This document shows, one piece after another, positions 42,560 to 54,342 of a stretch of 64,000 nucleotides of DNA. Under the pieces are notes generated by a model. The model did no database searches and had not been told where the DNA came from. It worked only from the letters and a program-made list of their open reading frames with translations. Made by a program: the position numbers and the translations under genes. The stretch comes from Rhizobium anhuiense. Its GTDB lineage: Bacteria; Pseudomonadota; Alphaproteobacteria; Rhizobiales; Rhizobiaceae. The first letter of the stretch is position 1; each line of letters starts with the position of its first letter. Location of the stretch: assembly GCF_003985145.1 (NCBI RefSeq), contig NZ_ML133529.1:62001-126000 (forward strand), given 5' to 3'.

Positions 42560-45500
42560 GTGAGTAATCAAGCCAGTGAATTTTCGCGGGATAGCGTCAC
42601 GCCGGACAGCATCAATGGGCACGACCACAAGACGATGGCGTTCGACGACGCCAGCGCGCTTCTGGAGGTCCTTGTCGCAGTCAGGCGCGGCGATTTTTCC
42701 GTGCGGATGCGGTCGGATCTCACAGGCGTCACCGGCAAGGTCGCCGACGCTCTCAACGACATCATTGCCGCCAATCAACGCATGGCCCAGCAGCTCGAAC
42801 ATGTGGGTCAGGTCGTCGGCCGGGACGGGCGAACGAGCACGCGCGTGCGCTTCGGCCTGTCTGATGGTTCCTGGTCAGAGATGGAAGGATCGATCAACGG
42901 CCTGATCGACGATCTCCTGTGGCCGACGACGGCCGTGACCCGGACGATCACGGCCGTTGCCAAGGGCGACCTGTTGCAGACCGTGCCGCTTGATGTCGAC
43001 GGGCGGGCGCTCAAAGGCGAATTCCTGCGCTCGGCCGATATCGTCAACACGATGATCAAGCAGCTGAGCGTCTTCACATCGGAAGTGACGCGCGTTGCCC
43101 GTGAGGTCGGCACGGACGGAAAGCTCGGCGGACAGGCGCAGGTGCCCGAAGTGACGGGTGTCTGGAAGGACCTCACCGAAAGCGTGAACTCGATGGCGTC
43201 GAACCTGACGGCGCAGGTGCGCAACATCGCTGAGGTGACGATCGCCGTTGCCAATGGCGACCTCTCCAAGAAGATCACCGTCGACGTGCGCGGCGAAATC
43301 CTGCAACTGAAAGAAGCGATCAACACGATGGTCGACCAGCTCAGGTCCTTCGCCTCGGAGGTGACGCGCGTCGCCCGCGAAGTCGGCACCGAAGGCAAGC
43401 TTGGCGGACAGGCGCTGGTGCCGGGTGTGGCCGGCACCTGGAAGGATCTGACCGACAGCGTCAACGCCATGTGCGGCAACCTCACGGCCCAGGTGCGCAA
43501 CATCGCCCAGGTGACCACTGCCGTGGCGCGCGGCGACCTGTCGCGCAAGATCACCGTCGACGTCTCGGGTGAAATCCTGGAACTGAAGGAAACCATCAAC
43601 ACGATGGTCGACCAGCTCAACGGCTTTGCCGGCGAAGTGACGCGTGTGGCGCGTGAAGTCGGCACCGAGGGGCGACTCGGCGGCCAGGCGCAGGTGCCGG
43701 GCGTGGCCGGCACCTGGAAGGACTTGACCGACAACGTCAATTCCATGGCCTCGAACCTGACGGCACAGGTGCGCAACATTGCTGAGGTCTCGACCGCGAT
43801 CGCCAATGGCGACCTGTCGAAGAAGATCACCGTGACGGTGTCAGGCGAAATTCTCGAGCTGAAGGAGACCATCAACACGATGGTCGATCAGCTGAACGCC
43901 TTCGCTTCGGAAGTGACCCGCGTGGCCCGCGAAGTGGGTACGGAAGGCCGGCTCGGCGGCCAGGCCAATGTGCGCGGCGTCGCCGGCACCTGGAAGGATC
44001 TGACCGAAAACGTCAACTCGATGGGCGGCAACCTGACGGCGCAGGTCCGCAACATCGCCGAGGTCTCGACCGCGATCGCCAATGGCGATCTGTCGAAGAA
44101 GATCACCGTCGACGTGAAGGGCGAGATTCTCGAATTGAAGGAAACCATCAATACGATGGTCGACCAGCTGAACGCCTTCGCTTCGGAAGTGACACGTGTG
44201 GCCCGCGAAGTGGGAACGGAAGGGCGACTTGGCGGCCAGGCCAATGTGCGCGGCGTCGCCGGCACCTGGAAGGATCTGACCGACAGCGTCAATTCCATGG
44301 CCTCCAACCTGACGGGACAGGTGCGCAACATCGCCGAAGTCGCGACCGCCGTCGCCCAGGGAGACCTTTCCAAGAAGATCACCGTCACCGTGTCGGGGGA
44401 AATCCTCGAACTGAAGGAGACCATCAACACCATGGTCGACCAGCTCAACGGCTTTGCCGGCGAGGTGACGCGCGTGGCGCGCGAAGTCGGCACGGAAGGG
44501 CGGCTTGGCGGCCAGGCGAACGTGCTTGGCGTCGCCGGCACCTGGAAAGACCTGACCGACAGCGTCAATTCCATGGCGGGCAATCTGACGGCACAGGTGC
44601 GCAACATTGCCGAAGTCTCGACCGCGATCGCCAATGGCGACCTGTCGAAGAAAATCACGGTGTCGGTCTCGGGGGAAATCCTCGAGCTCAAGGAAACGCT
44701 GAACACCATGGTCGATCAGCTGAACCGGTTTGCCTCCGAAGTCACGCGCGTCGCGCGCGAGGTCGGCACCGAAGGCAAGCTCGGCGGTCAGGCGCAGGTG
44801 CCGGGCGTCGCCGGCACCTGGAAGGACCTCACCGAAAACGTCAATTCCATGGCCTCCAACCTCACCGGCCAGGTGCGCAACATCGCCGAAGTCACGACCG
44901 CCGTGGCGCGCGGCGACCTGTCGCGCAAGATCACCGTCGACGTGAAAGGGGAAATCCTCGAACTGAAGAATACCATCAACACGATGGTCGATCAGCTGAA
45001 CGCCTTCGCCGGCGAAGTGACGCGTGTGGCGCGCGAAGTCGGCACCGAAGGCAAGCTTGGCGGCCAGGCGCAGGTCTCCGGTGTCGCCGGCACCTGGAAA
45101 GACTTGACCGACAGCGTCAACTCGATGGCCGGCAACCTGACGGCGCAGGTGCGCAACATCGCCGAGGTCGCGACCGCGATCGCCAATGGCGACCTGTCGC
45201 GCAAGATCACCGTCGACGTGCGCGGCGAAATCCTGCTCCTGAAGGATACTTTGAATACCATGGTCGATCAGCTTCGCTCCTTTGCCGGCGAAGTGACGCG
45301 TGTCGCCCGCGAAGTCGGTACCGATGGCAGGCTCGGCGGCCAGGCCGTCGTTCCCGGCGTCGCCGGCACCTGGAAGGACCTCACCGACAACGTCAACCTG
45401 CTTGCCGCCAATCTGACGACCCAGGTTCGAAACATCGCCGAAGTGACGACGGCCGTGGCGCGCGGCGACCTGTCGCGCAAGATCACCGTCGACGTGAAGG

Positions 45501-48500
45501 GGGAAATTCTCGAACTGAAGAACACCATCAATACGATGGTGGACCAGCTCAATGCTTTCGCCGGCGAAGTGACGCGTGTTGCCCGCGAGGTTGGCACCGA
45601 AGGCAAGCTTGGCGGCCAGGCGCAGGTGCCGGGTGTCGCCGGCACCTGGAAGGACCTGACCGACACCGTCAACGTCATGGCCGCCAACCTGACCGAGCAG
45701 GTCCGCGGCATCGTCAAGGTGGTGACGGCGGTGGCGAACGGCGACCTCAAGCAGAATCTCACCGTCGCATCCAAGGGCGAGGTGGCCGCCCTTGCCGAAA
45801 CCATCAACAACATGACCAACACGCTTGCGACCTTTGCCGATCAGGTGACCACGGTGGCGCGTGAGGTCGGCGTGGAAGGCCGCCTCGGCGGTCAGGCGAA
45901 TGTTCCGGGCACAGCAGGCACCTGGAAGGACTTGACCGGCAACGTCAACCTGCTGGCCGCCAACCTGACGACGCAGGTGCGCGCCATTGCCGAAGTGGCG
46001 ACCGCCGTCACCAAGGGCGACCTGACGCGCTCGATCAAGGTCGACGCGCGTGGCGAAGTGGCCGAACTCAAGGACAACATCAACACGATGATCGACAATT
46101 TGCGCCTGACCACAGAGCGCAACACCGAGCAGGACTGGCTGAAGACCAATTTGGCGCGCTTCACCAATATGCTGCAGGGCCAGCGCGACCTGACGCTGGT
46201 CGGCAAGATGCTGCTTTCGGAGCTAGCACCTCTGGTCGGCGCCCATCAGGGGGTCATCTACCAGGTGGATGCCGACGAGCGGCAGCCGGTCTTGTCGCTG
46301 CTCTCCGTCTATGCGCAAGGGGTTGAGGCGGCGCATCCGGCCCGGCTCGAATTCGGCCAGGGACTTGTCGGGCAATGCGCCAGCGACGCCCGCCGCATCC
46401 TGGTCACCGACCTTCCCGATAACGTCGTTCCAATCAGTTCCGGGGTGTTCACCACCCTGCCGAGAAGCGCCATCGTGCTGCCGGTGCATTTCGAGGGCCA
46501 GGTGAAGGCGGTCATCGAGCTTGCCTCCGCCGGCGAATTCACCGAGCTGCAGCTGTCCTTCCTCGATCAGCTGACGACATCAATCGGCATCGTCCTCAAT
46601 TCCATCGAAGCGACCATGCAGACCGAAGGCCTGCTCAAGCAGTCCCAGCAGCTTGCCGCCGAGCTTCAGACGCAGCAGCGCGAGTTGCAGCAGACCAACG
46701 AGCAACTCGGGCAGAAGGCGCAGCAGCTGGAGGAACGCAACGTCGAAGTCGAGGCGAAGAACCAGGAAATCGAGCAGGCCAGGCGCGCGCTGGAGGAAAA
46801 GGCAACCGAGCTCGCACTGACGTCGAAGTACAAATCCGAATTCCTCGCCAACATGTCGCATGAGCTGCGCACACCTTTGAATTCGATCCTCATCCTCGGC
46901 CAGCAGCTGGGAGAAAATCCGGATGGCAACCTGTCGGGAAAACAGGTCGAGTTCGCCAAGACGATCCACGGCGCGGGCACCGATCTGCTGAACCTCATCA
47001 GCGACATTCTCGACCTGTCGAAGATCGAGTCCGGAACGGTCTCGGTCGATGCCGAGGAGATCTTCGTCAGCAATCTGCTCGAGATGATGGCGCGGCCATT
47101 CCGGCACGAGGCCGAAAACCGCAACCTGTCTTTCGCAGTCGATGTCGGCGCCGATGTCGCAAAGAGCCTCATCACGGATTCGAAGCGGTTGCAGCAGATC
47201 CTCAAGAACCTGCTGTCGAATGCCTTCAAGTTCACCGCGCAGGGCGGCGTGACGCTTCGCGTCGCTGCGGCAACGAGCGGCTGGTCGTCCGATCATCCCT
47301 CGCTCAAGCACGCGCCTTCGGTGATCGCCTTCGAAGTCGTCGATACCGGCATCGGCATACCGCCTGAAAAGCAGCGCATCATTTTCGAGGCCTTCCAGCA
47401 GGCGGATGCTTCGACGAGCCGCAAATATGGCGGCACGGGCCTCGGCCTGGCGATCAGCCGCGAACTGGCAAACCTCCTCGGCGGTGAGATCCAGCTGCGC
47501 AGCACGCCCGGGGTTGGCAGCACCTTCGTCCTTTACTTGCCGCTCACCTATGTCGGCGCCGGCGCGGTTGCGCCGAAGTCCGTTCCGCCGGCAAATGTCG
47601 TGGAATTCGCCGAAGCGGCCGCCAGCCGCCGGGCCGAAAAACCTGCCGAACATGTCGAAGACGATCGCCACCAGATAGCAGCCGGCGACTCGGTGCTGCT
47701 CGTCGTCGAGGACGATGCGCATTATGCTCGCGTCCTGGTGGATCTCGCCCGCGACAACGGCTTCAAGGTTCTGGTGGCGATGCGCGGCAGCGATGCGCTC
47801 GCACTCGCCCAGGACTACAGGCCGGCGGCGATCTCGCTCGACATCTTCCTGCCCGACATGCTTGGCTGGACCGTACTCAGCCAGCTCAAGCAGAATCCGC
47901 AGACGCGGCATATTCCAGTCCAGATCATCAGCCTCGACGAGGATCGCCAGCATGGTCTGACCCGCGGCGCCTTCGCGTTCATGAGCAAGCCGACGACGCC
48001 GGAAGGGCTTGGCAAGGCGCTGTCGCGATTGAAGGCCTATGCGCAGCCGCGCCGCAAGCATCTGCTGCTCGTGGAAGACAACGAGGCCGAGCGTCTGAGC
48101 GTCACCGCCCTTCTCGGACATGACGACATCGATATCACCAGCGTCGGCTCCGGATCGGAGGCTCTCGCCGTCCTTCGGCATAATGCCGCCGACTGCGTGG
48201 TGCTCGACCTTTCCCTTCCCGACATGTCCGGCTTCGACGTGCTGGAGCAGATTCGCGACGACGCCGAGATCGGCGAGGTGCCGGTGGTCGTGTTCACCGG
48301 CCGGGAGCTTTCCGCCGAGGAAGACGCGACGCTGCACAGCATGGCCCGCAGCGTCGTGGTCAAGGGCGTCGAGTCGCCTGAGCGCCTTCTGGATGAGACG
48401 GCCTTGTTCCTGCACCGGGTCGTCGCCGACCTGCCGGCCGCAAAGCAGGCAACTCTGCGGGATTTGCACAGCTCGGATGAGGATCTGGTCGGTGAAACCG

Positions 48501-48859
48501 TCCTGCTCGTCGATGACGATGCCCGCAACATCTTCGCCTTGAGCAGTGTCCTCGAACGCCGGGGAATGAAGGTGCTGACCGCGACGACCGGCAGCGAAGC
48601 CATCGACGTCATCAACAACGAACCCTCTGTCGCGATCGTGCTGATGGACATCATGATGCCTGGAATGGACGGCTATGAGACGATGCAGGTCATCCGTTCG
48701 GAACCCCGGTTCCGGCGGCTGCCGATCCTGGCGCTGACGGCCAAGGCGATGAAGGGCGACCGCGAGAAATGCCTGGAAGCGGGCGCCTCGGACTACCTGG
48801 CGAAGCCGGTCAATACCGAACAGCTTCTGTCGGCTCTTCGTATGTGGCTGCATCGTTGA
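42560..48859 (+). CDS. Giant soluble poly-HAMP hybrid histidine kinase with three receiver domains
   Basis: This 2099-residue protein starts at a GTG at 42560 behind AGGGGGGA. Residues ~30-172 are degenerate HAMP-like helices. Residues 173-1184 are eleven tandem 92-residue units, each with a divergent HAMP (EVTRVAREVGTEG) and a canonical HAMP (RNIAEVTTAVANGDLSKKIT). A GAF-like domain (~1210-1355) and a coiled coil (~1355-1420) follow. The kinase has H1434 (MSHELRTPLNS) with the ATP motifs DTGIGIP and GTGLGLAIS. Three receivers carry phospho-acceptors D1761, D1883 and D2030. No membrane span or signal peptide is seen, so it is cytoplasmic. The layout resembles fungal group III (Nik1) osmosensing kinases. 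The gene directly precedes a second hybrid kinase. Confidence 0.93.
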   Translation: MSNQASEFSRDSVTPDSINGHDHKTMAFDDASALLEVLVAVRRGDFSVRMRSDLTGVTGKVADALNDIIAANQRMAQQLEHVGQVVGRDGRTSTRVRFGLSDGSWSEMEGSINGLIDDLLWPTTAVTRTITAVAKGDLLQTVPLDVDGRALKGEFLRSADIVNTMIKQLSVFTSEVTRVAREVGTDGKLGGQAQVPEVTGVWKDLTESVNSMASNLTAQVRNIAEVTIAVANGDLSKKITVDVRGEILQLKEAINTMVDQLRSFASEVTRVAREVGTEGKLGGQALVPGVAGTWKDLTDSVNAMCGNLTAQVRNIAQVTTAVARGDLSRKITVDVSGEILELKETINTMVDQLNGFAGEVTRVAREVGTEGRLGGQAQVPGVAGTWKDLTDNVNSMASNLTAQVRNIAEVSTAIANGDLSKKITVTVSGEILELKETINTMVDQLNAFASEVTRVAREVGTEGRLGGQANVRGVAGTWKDLTENVNSMGGNLTAQVRNIAEVSTAIANGDLSKKITVDVKGEILELKETINTMVDQLNAFASEVTRVAREVGTEGRLGGQANVRGVAGTWKDLTDSVNSMASNLTGQVRNIAEVATAVAQGDLSKKITVTVSGEILELKETINTMVDQLNGFAGEVTRVAREVGTEGRLGGQANVLGVAGTWKDLTDSVNSMAGNLTAQVRNIAEVSTAIANGDLSKKITVSVSGEILELKETLNTMVDQLNRFASEVTRVAREVGTEGKLGGQAQVPGVAGTWKDLTENVNSMASNLTGQVRNIAEVTTAVARGDLSRKITVDVKGEILELKNTINTMVDQLNAFAGEVTRVAREVGTEGKLGGQAQVSGVAGTWKDLTDSVNSMAGNLTAQVRNIAEVATAIANGDLSRKITVDVRGEILLLKDTLNTMVDQLRSFAGEVTRVAREVGTDGRLGGQAVVPGVAGTWKDLTDNVNLLAANLTTQVRNIAEVTTAVARGDLSRKITVDVKGEILELKNTINTMVDQLNAFAGEVTRVAREVGTEGKLGGQAQVPGVAGTWKDLTDTVNVMAANLTEQVRGIVKVVTAVANGDLKQNLTVASKGEVAALAETINNMTNTLATFADQVTTVAREVGVEGRLGGQANVPGTAGTWKDLTGNVNLLAANLTTQVRAIAEVATAVTKGDLTRSIKVDARGEVAELKDNINTMIDNLRLTTERNTEQDWLKTNLARFTNMLQGQRDLTLVGKMLLSELAPLVGAHQGVIYQVDADERQPVLSLLSVYAQGVEAAHPARLEFGQGLVGQCASDARRILVTDLPDNVVPISSGVFTTLPRSAIVLPVHFEGQVKAVIELASAGEFTELQLSFLDQLTTSIGIVLNSIEATMQTEGLLKQSQQLAAELQTQQRELQQTNEQLGQKAQQLEERNVEVEAKNQEIEQARRALEEKATELALTSKYKSEFLANMSHELRTPLNSILILGQQLGENPDGNLSGKQVEFAKTIHGAGTDLLNLISDILDLSKIESGTVSVDAEEIFVSNLLEMMARPFRHEAENRNLSFAVDVGADVAKSLITDSKRLQQILKNLLSNAFKFTAQGGVTLRVAAATSGWSSDHPSLKHAPSVIAFEVVDTGIGIPPEKQRIIFEAFQQADASTSRKYGGTGLGLAISRELANLLGGEIQLRSTPGVGSTFVLYLPLTYVGAGAVAPKSVPPANVVEFAEAAASRRAEKPAEHVEDDRHQIAAGDSVLLVVEDDAHYARVLVDLARDNGFKVLVAMRGSDALALAQDYRPAAISLDIFLPDMLGWTVLSQLKQNPQTRHIPVQIISLDEDRQHGLTRGAFAFMSKPTTPEGLGKALSRLKAYAQPRRKHLLLVEDNEAERLSVTALLGHDDIDITSVGSGSEALAVLRHNAADCVVLDLSLPDMSGFDVLEQIRDDAEIGEVPVVVFTGRELSAEEDATLHSMARSVVVKGVESPERLLDETALFLHRVVADLPAAKQATLRDLHSSDEDLVGETVLLVDDDARNIFALSSVLERRGMKVLTATTGSEAIDVINNEPSVAIVLMDIMMPGMDGYETMQVIRSEPRFRRLPILALTAKAMKGDREKCLEAGASDYLAKPVNTEQLLSALRMWLHR
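43076..46111 (+). repeat. Eleven in-frame 276-bp tandem repeats encoding HAMP units
   Basis: Within the kinase gene, 276-bp units repeat eleven times without gaps, the first beginning at 43076 and the last at 45836. Units 1-9 are very similar at the protein level; units 10 and 11 are more divergent (for example VTTVAREVGVEG in the last). Long near-identical DNA tracts make this a likely site of unequal recombination and of assembly error. Confidence 0.93.
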
Positions 48860-48869
48860 GGATCTGGCC

Positions 48870-50543
48870 ATGAACCCCGTCAACATCCTCCTCGTCGACG
48901 ACCAGCCGGCCAAGCTCCTGAGTTACGAGGTCATTCTCGAAGAACTCGAAGAAAACCTCATAAAGGCGCAATCCGCCCGCGAGGCCTTCGAGCACCTGTT
49001 GCGCACCGAAATCGCGGTGATCCTCGTCGATGTCTGCATGCCTGAACAGGACGGGTTCGAGCTCGTTAGCATGATCCGGCAGCATCCGCGCTATCAGAAC
49101 ACGCCGATCATCTTCGTCTCCGCCGTCATGCTCGCCGAACCGGATCGGCTGCGTGGCTATGCGGTGGGCGCGGTCGACTACGTCTCCGTCCCGATCGTCC
49201 CGGAGGTGCTGAGAGCCAAGGTGCGGGTCTTTGCCGATCTCTACAGGAAGACGCGGGAGCTCGAACGCCTGAACGCCGAGCTGGAGGCCCGCGTTCATCA
49301 GCGTACCGCCGAGCTCGAGGCTTCGGCAGCGCAGTTGCGTGAACTCAACGAAGAGCTCGAACATCGGATCGATCAACGGACACGGGAGCGCGAGGAGGCG
49401 CTCGCACAGCTGTTCGAGGCGCAGAAGCTCGACACGATCGGTCACCTCACGGGTGGCGTCGCCCACGACTTCAACAACCTCCTGATGGCGGTTCTCGGCA
49501 GCCTCAATCTTCTGAAGAAACGGCTTCCGCCGGATGAACGCAGCGAACGCTTGGTGACGAACGCGATCCAGGCGGCCGAGCGCGGCACGGCACTGACCCA
49601 GCGCCTGCTTGCCTTCGCGCGCCGCCAGGAGCTCAAGCCGCAGGCGGTGGATTTCCTCAGGCTATTCGAAAACGTCGAGGATCTCCTCGCCAAGGCGGTG
49701 GGGCCGCGCATCGAAATCCGCAAAAGCATCCCGGCGGATCTCGCGCCCCTGCTGGTCGACAGCAACCAGCTGGAACTGGCGCTGCTCAATCTGTTCGTCA
49801 ATGCCCGGGACGCACTCGAAAGTGGCGGCGCCGTGACGGTTGCCGCGGCGGCCGAAGAGAGCCGGCCGGCCAGCCTCGCGGGCGGGAATTACATCAGGAT
49901 ATCGGTGTCGGATGATGGCGAGGGAATGGACGAGGCAACGGTCTCGCGTGCTGCCGAACCGTTTTTCACCACCAAAGGAGTCGGCAAGGGCACTGGTCTC
50001 GGCCTGTCGATGGTTCATGGCCTGGCGGCGCAATCCGGCGGCTCGATCCAGATATCGAGCGTAAGGGGCAAGGGCACGACCATATGCCTGTGGCTGCCCG
50101 TCGCCGAAACCTTCGTCAAGGTGTTGCCTGCCGTCGAGCCTCCGGCGACGGAGCCGTTGAAACCCTCGTCTCGGCCGCTTGCCATTCTCGTCGTCGACGA
50201 CGACGCGCTGGTCAGGACGGGAACCGTAGCGATGCTGGAGGATCTCGGGCACCTGCCGCAGGAAGCGTCTTCCGCGTCCCAGGCTTTGGAATTCTTTGCC
50301 GGCGGACAGGATTGCGATCTCGTCATCACCGATCATGCCATGCCGGGTATGACGGGCGCGGAGCTTGCGCGTCACCTTCGCTCTTCCTTTCCAGGCCTGC
50401 CGATCATCCTTGCCTCTGGCTATGCCGAGTTTTCCGAAGACCATGGCCTCGGCCGGATGCTGCGGATGAAGAAGCCATTCACGCAGGAGCAACTCCAGGC
50501 GGCCATGGACCAGGCGCTCTCAGGCAAAGTCGCGGCGGCCTGA
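48870..50543 (+). CDS. Hybrid histidine kinase with N- and C-terminal receiver domains (REC-HK-REC)
   Basis: This 557-residue soluble protein starts 10 bp after the poly-HAMP kinase stop. An N-terminal receiver has its phospho-acceptor D54 (ILVDVCMPEQDG). A coiled coil (about residues 125-185, HQRTAELEASAAQLRELNEE) leads to a kinase whose phospho-accepting His199 lies in GGVAHDFNNLL. The ATP-binding motifs are DDGEGM and GTGLGLSM. A C-terminal receiver has D488 (VITDHAMPGMTG). There are no membrane spans. The N-terminal receiver could accept phosphate from the upstream kinase, making a two-protein relay. A hairpin terminator follows. Confidence 0.93.
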   Translation: MNPVNILLVDDQPAKLLSYEVILEELEENLIKAQSAREAFEHLLRTEIAVILVDVCMPEQDGFELVSMIRQHPRYQNTPIIFVSAVMLAEPDRLRGYAVGAVDYVSVPIVPEVLRAKVRVFADLYRKTRELERLNAELEARVHQRTAELEASAAQLRELNEELEHRIDQRTREREEALAQLFEAQKLDTIGHLTGGVAHDFNNLLMAVLGSLNLLKKRLPPDERSERLVTNAIQAAERGTALTQRLLAFARRQELKPQAVDFLRLFENVEDLLAKAVGPRIEIRKSIPADLAPLLVDSNQLELALLNLFVNARDALESGGAVTVAAAAEESRPASLAGGNYIRISVSDDGEGMDEATVSRAAEPFFTTKGVGKGTGLGLSMVHGLAAQSGGSIQISSVRGKGTTICLWLPVAETFVKVLPAVEPPATEPLKPSSRPLAILVVDDDALVRTGTVAMLEDLGHLPQEASSASQALEFFAGGQDCDLVITDHAMPGMTGAELARHLRSSFPGLPIILASGYAEFSEDHGLGRMLRMKKPFTQEQLQAAMDQALSGKVAAA

Positions 50544-50601
50544 CGATCCAAGCGTAAGGCGACCGGCCCGGCCATCCTGGTGACAGCGGCCGCTTTCGTG
50601 C

Positions 50602-50625
50602 GTCCGCTTGCGGACGAAACTTTTT
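50602..50625 (+). terminator. Terminator after the two-kinase operon
   Basis: GTCCGC and GCGGAC form perfect 6-base arms around TT, followed by GAAAC and a run of five T residues. It lies 58 bp after the second kinase stop and before treZ. Confidence 0.65.
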
Positions 50626-50677
50626 GCTCCGGCAAAAGTTACCCAAATCCCATCCCAATTTCATCGAAGGCTTTCCC

Positions 50678-52447
<1,770 letters not shown>

Positions 52448-52476
52448 GGGCGGGCTGACAGGAAGGCGATCGAACG

Positions 52477-54342
52477 ATGAAATCCGCTGAGCTCGACAAG
52501 CTCGCTCGCCGGCACGGCATCAGCCCGACCAGGCCCAGTCCGGACAACCGGGAGGTGACGGTATCGGGCGAGACCAAGCGGAAGATCCTCTCGGCATTGA
52601 AGATCGACGTGACGGGAGCAGTCGATCACGAGGCCGGCGCGCCGCGGCGGGAGCCTAGGCCGGCACGCAGGAAGATTCCCACGTCATTTCTGCCGGATTT
52701 CCTTTCCGCTACGCGGGTCTGGGGTGTGAGCCTGCAGCTTTACGAGCTCCGTTCGGCACGCAACTGGGGCATAGGAGACTTCGAGGATCTGGCCGATATG
52801 GCGGATCTCATGGGATCGCTGGGCGCCGATTTCATCGGCCTCACCCCGCTTCACGCGCCGTTTCTCGCGGATCCCGAGCGTTGCAGCCCCTATGAGCCCT
52901 CGAGCCGCCAGCATCTCAACCCGCTCTATATCGCGGTCGACCGATTGCCGGGTTTTGTCTGTAGTCCGGAACTCGAACGGCAATTGGCAAGCCTTCGCCA
53001 AACCGATCTCGTCGATTACGTCGGAGTAGCAGAGATCAAGCTCGAGGCCCTTCGCAATCTCTGGCCGGCCTGGCGACAGCGCCGCGTCAGTGACAAAACA
53101 TACGACCCGGCCGATTTCGACGCTTTTGTTGCGCAAGGCGGCGACAGCCTGCGCCTTCACGCGCTTTTCGAATGCCTCTCCTTTTCCATGGTCGAGCGCG
53201 GCTCGGGCGCCGGCTGGCAAAGCTGGCCGGCAGACTTCCAGCACTTCGACAGCGCCGCTGTCGCCGAATTCGAGCGTGGGCATGCGGACGATGTCCGCTT
53301 CCACATGTGGCTGCAATGGCTCGCCCATCGGCAGCTAACGCAGGCGGCGGACCGGGCTGGGAAGGCCGGCCTGCGGATCGGGCTCTATCTCGATCTGGCC
53401 GTCGGCGAGGCGGTCGACGGTTCGGCGACATGGAGCGAGCCTGACATCTATGTCTCGAAGGCCACAATTGGCAGCCCGCCCGATCCCTTCGCCGTGGACG
53501 GGCAGGACTGGCACCTCGCCGGATACCTGCCTTCGGCAATCGCTTCAGGAGAAATGTCGCCTTACCGGCGGATGGTGAGCGCTGCCATGCGATATGCGGG
53601 CGCCATTCGCATCGACCACGCCGCAGCGCTTCGCCGCCTCTTCCTGGTGCCATTAGGCAGCAGGCCGGACAAAGGCGCCTTTGTCCGCTATCCCGAGGAT
53701 CGGCTTTTGCAGATCCTCGCCGAGCTATCCGCAGAACATCGCTGCCTGGTCATTGGAGAAGATTTGGGGCTGATCCCCAAGGGATTGCAGGAGGATCTGG
53801 CGGCGGCCCACATTCTCTCCTATCGCATTCTTTCCTATGAACAGGACGAACAGGGTTTCAAGCCGGCGGACGTCTATCCCGTCCTCGCTTTGGCCTGCAT
53901 TTCGACCCACGACCATCAGACGCTTGCCGGCTGGTGGCGTGGCGCCGACATTCAGGCCCGCTCCGACCACGGCATCGTGCCGGCCGATCTCACCGAAAAA
54001 CATCGCGAATACCGCAAGCGAGAACGGAGAAACCTGAAGGCCGCCTTCAAGCTCGCCGGCCTCGATCTGCCGGCCCGCCTCGCGCGCGCGAAAGCAAGCG
54101 AGCGGACGCTGAGAGAATTGACCGTGAGCGCCTATCGCTTCATCGCCAGGACACCCTCGCTTCTCGCCGTGGTCCGTCTCGCCGACCTTACCGACGAGAA
54201 GAGACCGACCAATGTTCCCGGCACCAGTGACAGCTATCCGAACTGGAAGCCGAAGCTATCGTTTTTGCTCGGGGATCTGATGTCGAGCCCGCTACTCAAG
54301 AGCGTGACGGCGGCAATGCGGGAGGAACGGCCACGGGACTGA
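52477..54342 (+). CDS. malQ: 4-alpha-glucanotransferase (amylomaltase)
   Basis: This 621-residue GH77 enzyme disproportionates maltodextrins. The catalytic residues are D380 (IRIDHAAALRRLFLVP), E428 (VIGEDLGLIP) and D479 (ISTHDHQTLAGWW). The N-terminal ~75 residues are a short lead domain before the barrel begins with WGVSLQLYELRSARNWGIGD. It follows treZ closely and is probably co-transcribed. In many rhizobial clusters treY follows malQ; here it does not. Functionally it reshapes glucan ends for trehalose release or reuse. Confidence 0.94.
   Translation: MKSAELDKLARRHGISPTRPSPDNREVTVSGETKRKILSALKIDVTGAVDHEAGAPRREPRPARRKIPTSFLPDFLSATRVWGVSLQLYELRSARNWGIGDFEDLADMADLMGSLGADFIGLTPLHAPFLADPERCSPYEPSSRQHLNPLYIAVDRLPGFVCSPELERQLASLRQTDLVDYVGVAEIKLEALRNLWPAWRQRRVSDKTYDPADFDAFVAQGGDSLRLHALFECLSFSMVERGSGAGWQSWPADFQHFDSAAVAEFERGHADDVRFHMWLQWLAHRQLTQAADRAGKAGLRIGLYLDLAVGEAVDGSATWSEPDIYVSKATIGSPPDPFAVDGQDWHLAGYLPSAIASGEMSPYRRMVSAAMRYAGAIRIDHAAALRRLFLVPLGSRPDKGAFVRYPEDRLLQILAELSAEHRCLVIGEDLGLIPKGLQEDLAAAHILSYRILSYEQDEQGFKPADVYPVLALACISTHDHQTLAGWWRGADIQARSDHGIVPADLTEKHREYRKRERRNLKAAFKLAGLDLPARLARAKASERTLRELTVSAYRFIARTPSLLAVVRLADLTDEKRPTNVPGTSDSYPNWKPKLSFLLGDLMSSPLLKSVTAAMREERPRD

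Noticed and set aside
43076..46111. Regular repeats considered as a CRISPR-like or satellite array
   Set aside because: Units are 276 bp, in frame and encode HAMP modules, with no spacers.
46580..48913. 777-residue open frame antisense to the kinase
   Set aside because: It mirrors the highly biased codons of the real plus-strand gene, has no ribosome site or family motif, and overlaps unambiguous kinase and receiver domains.
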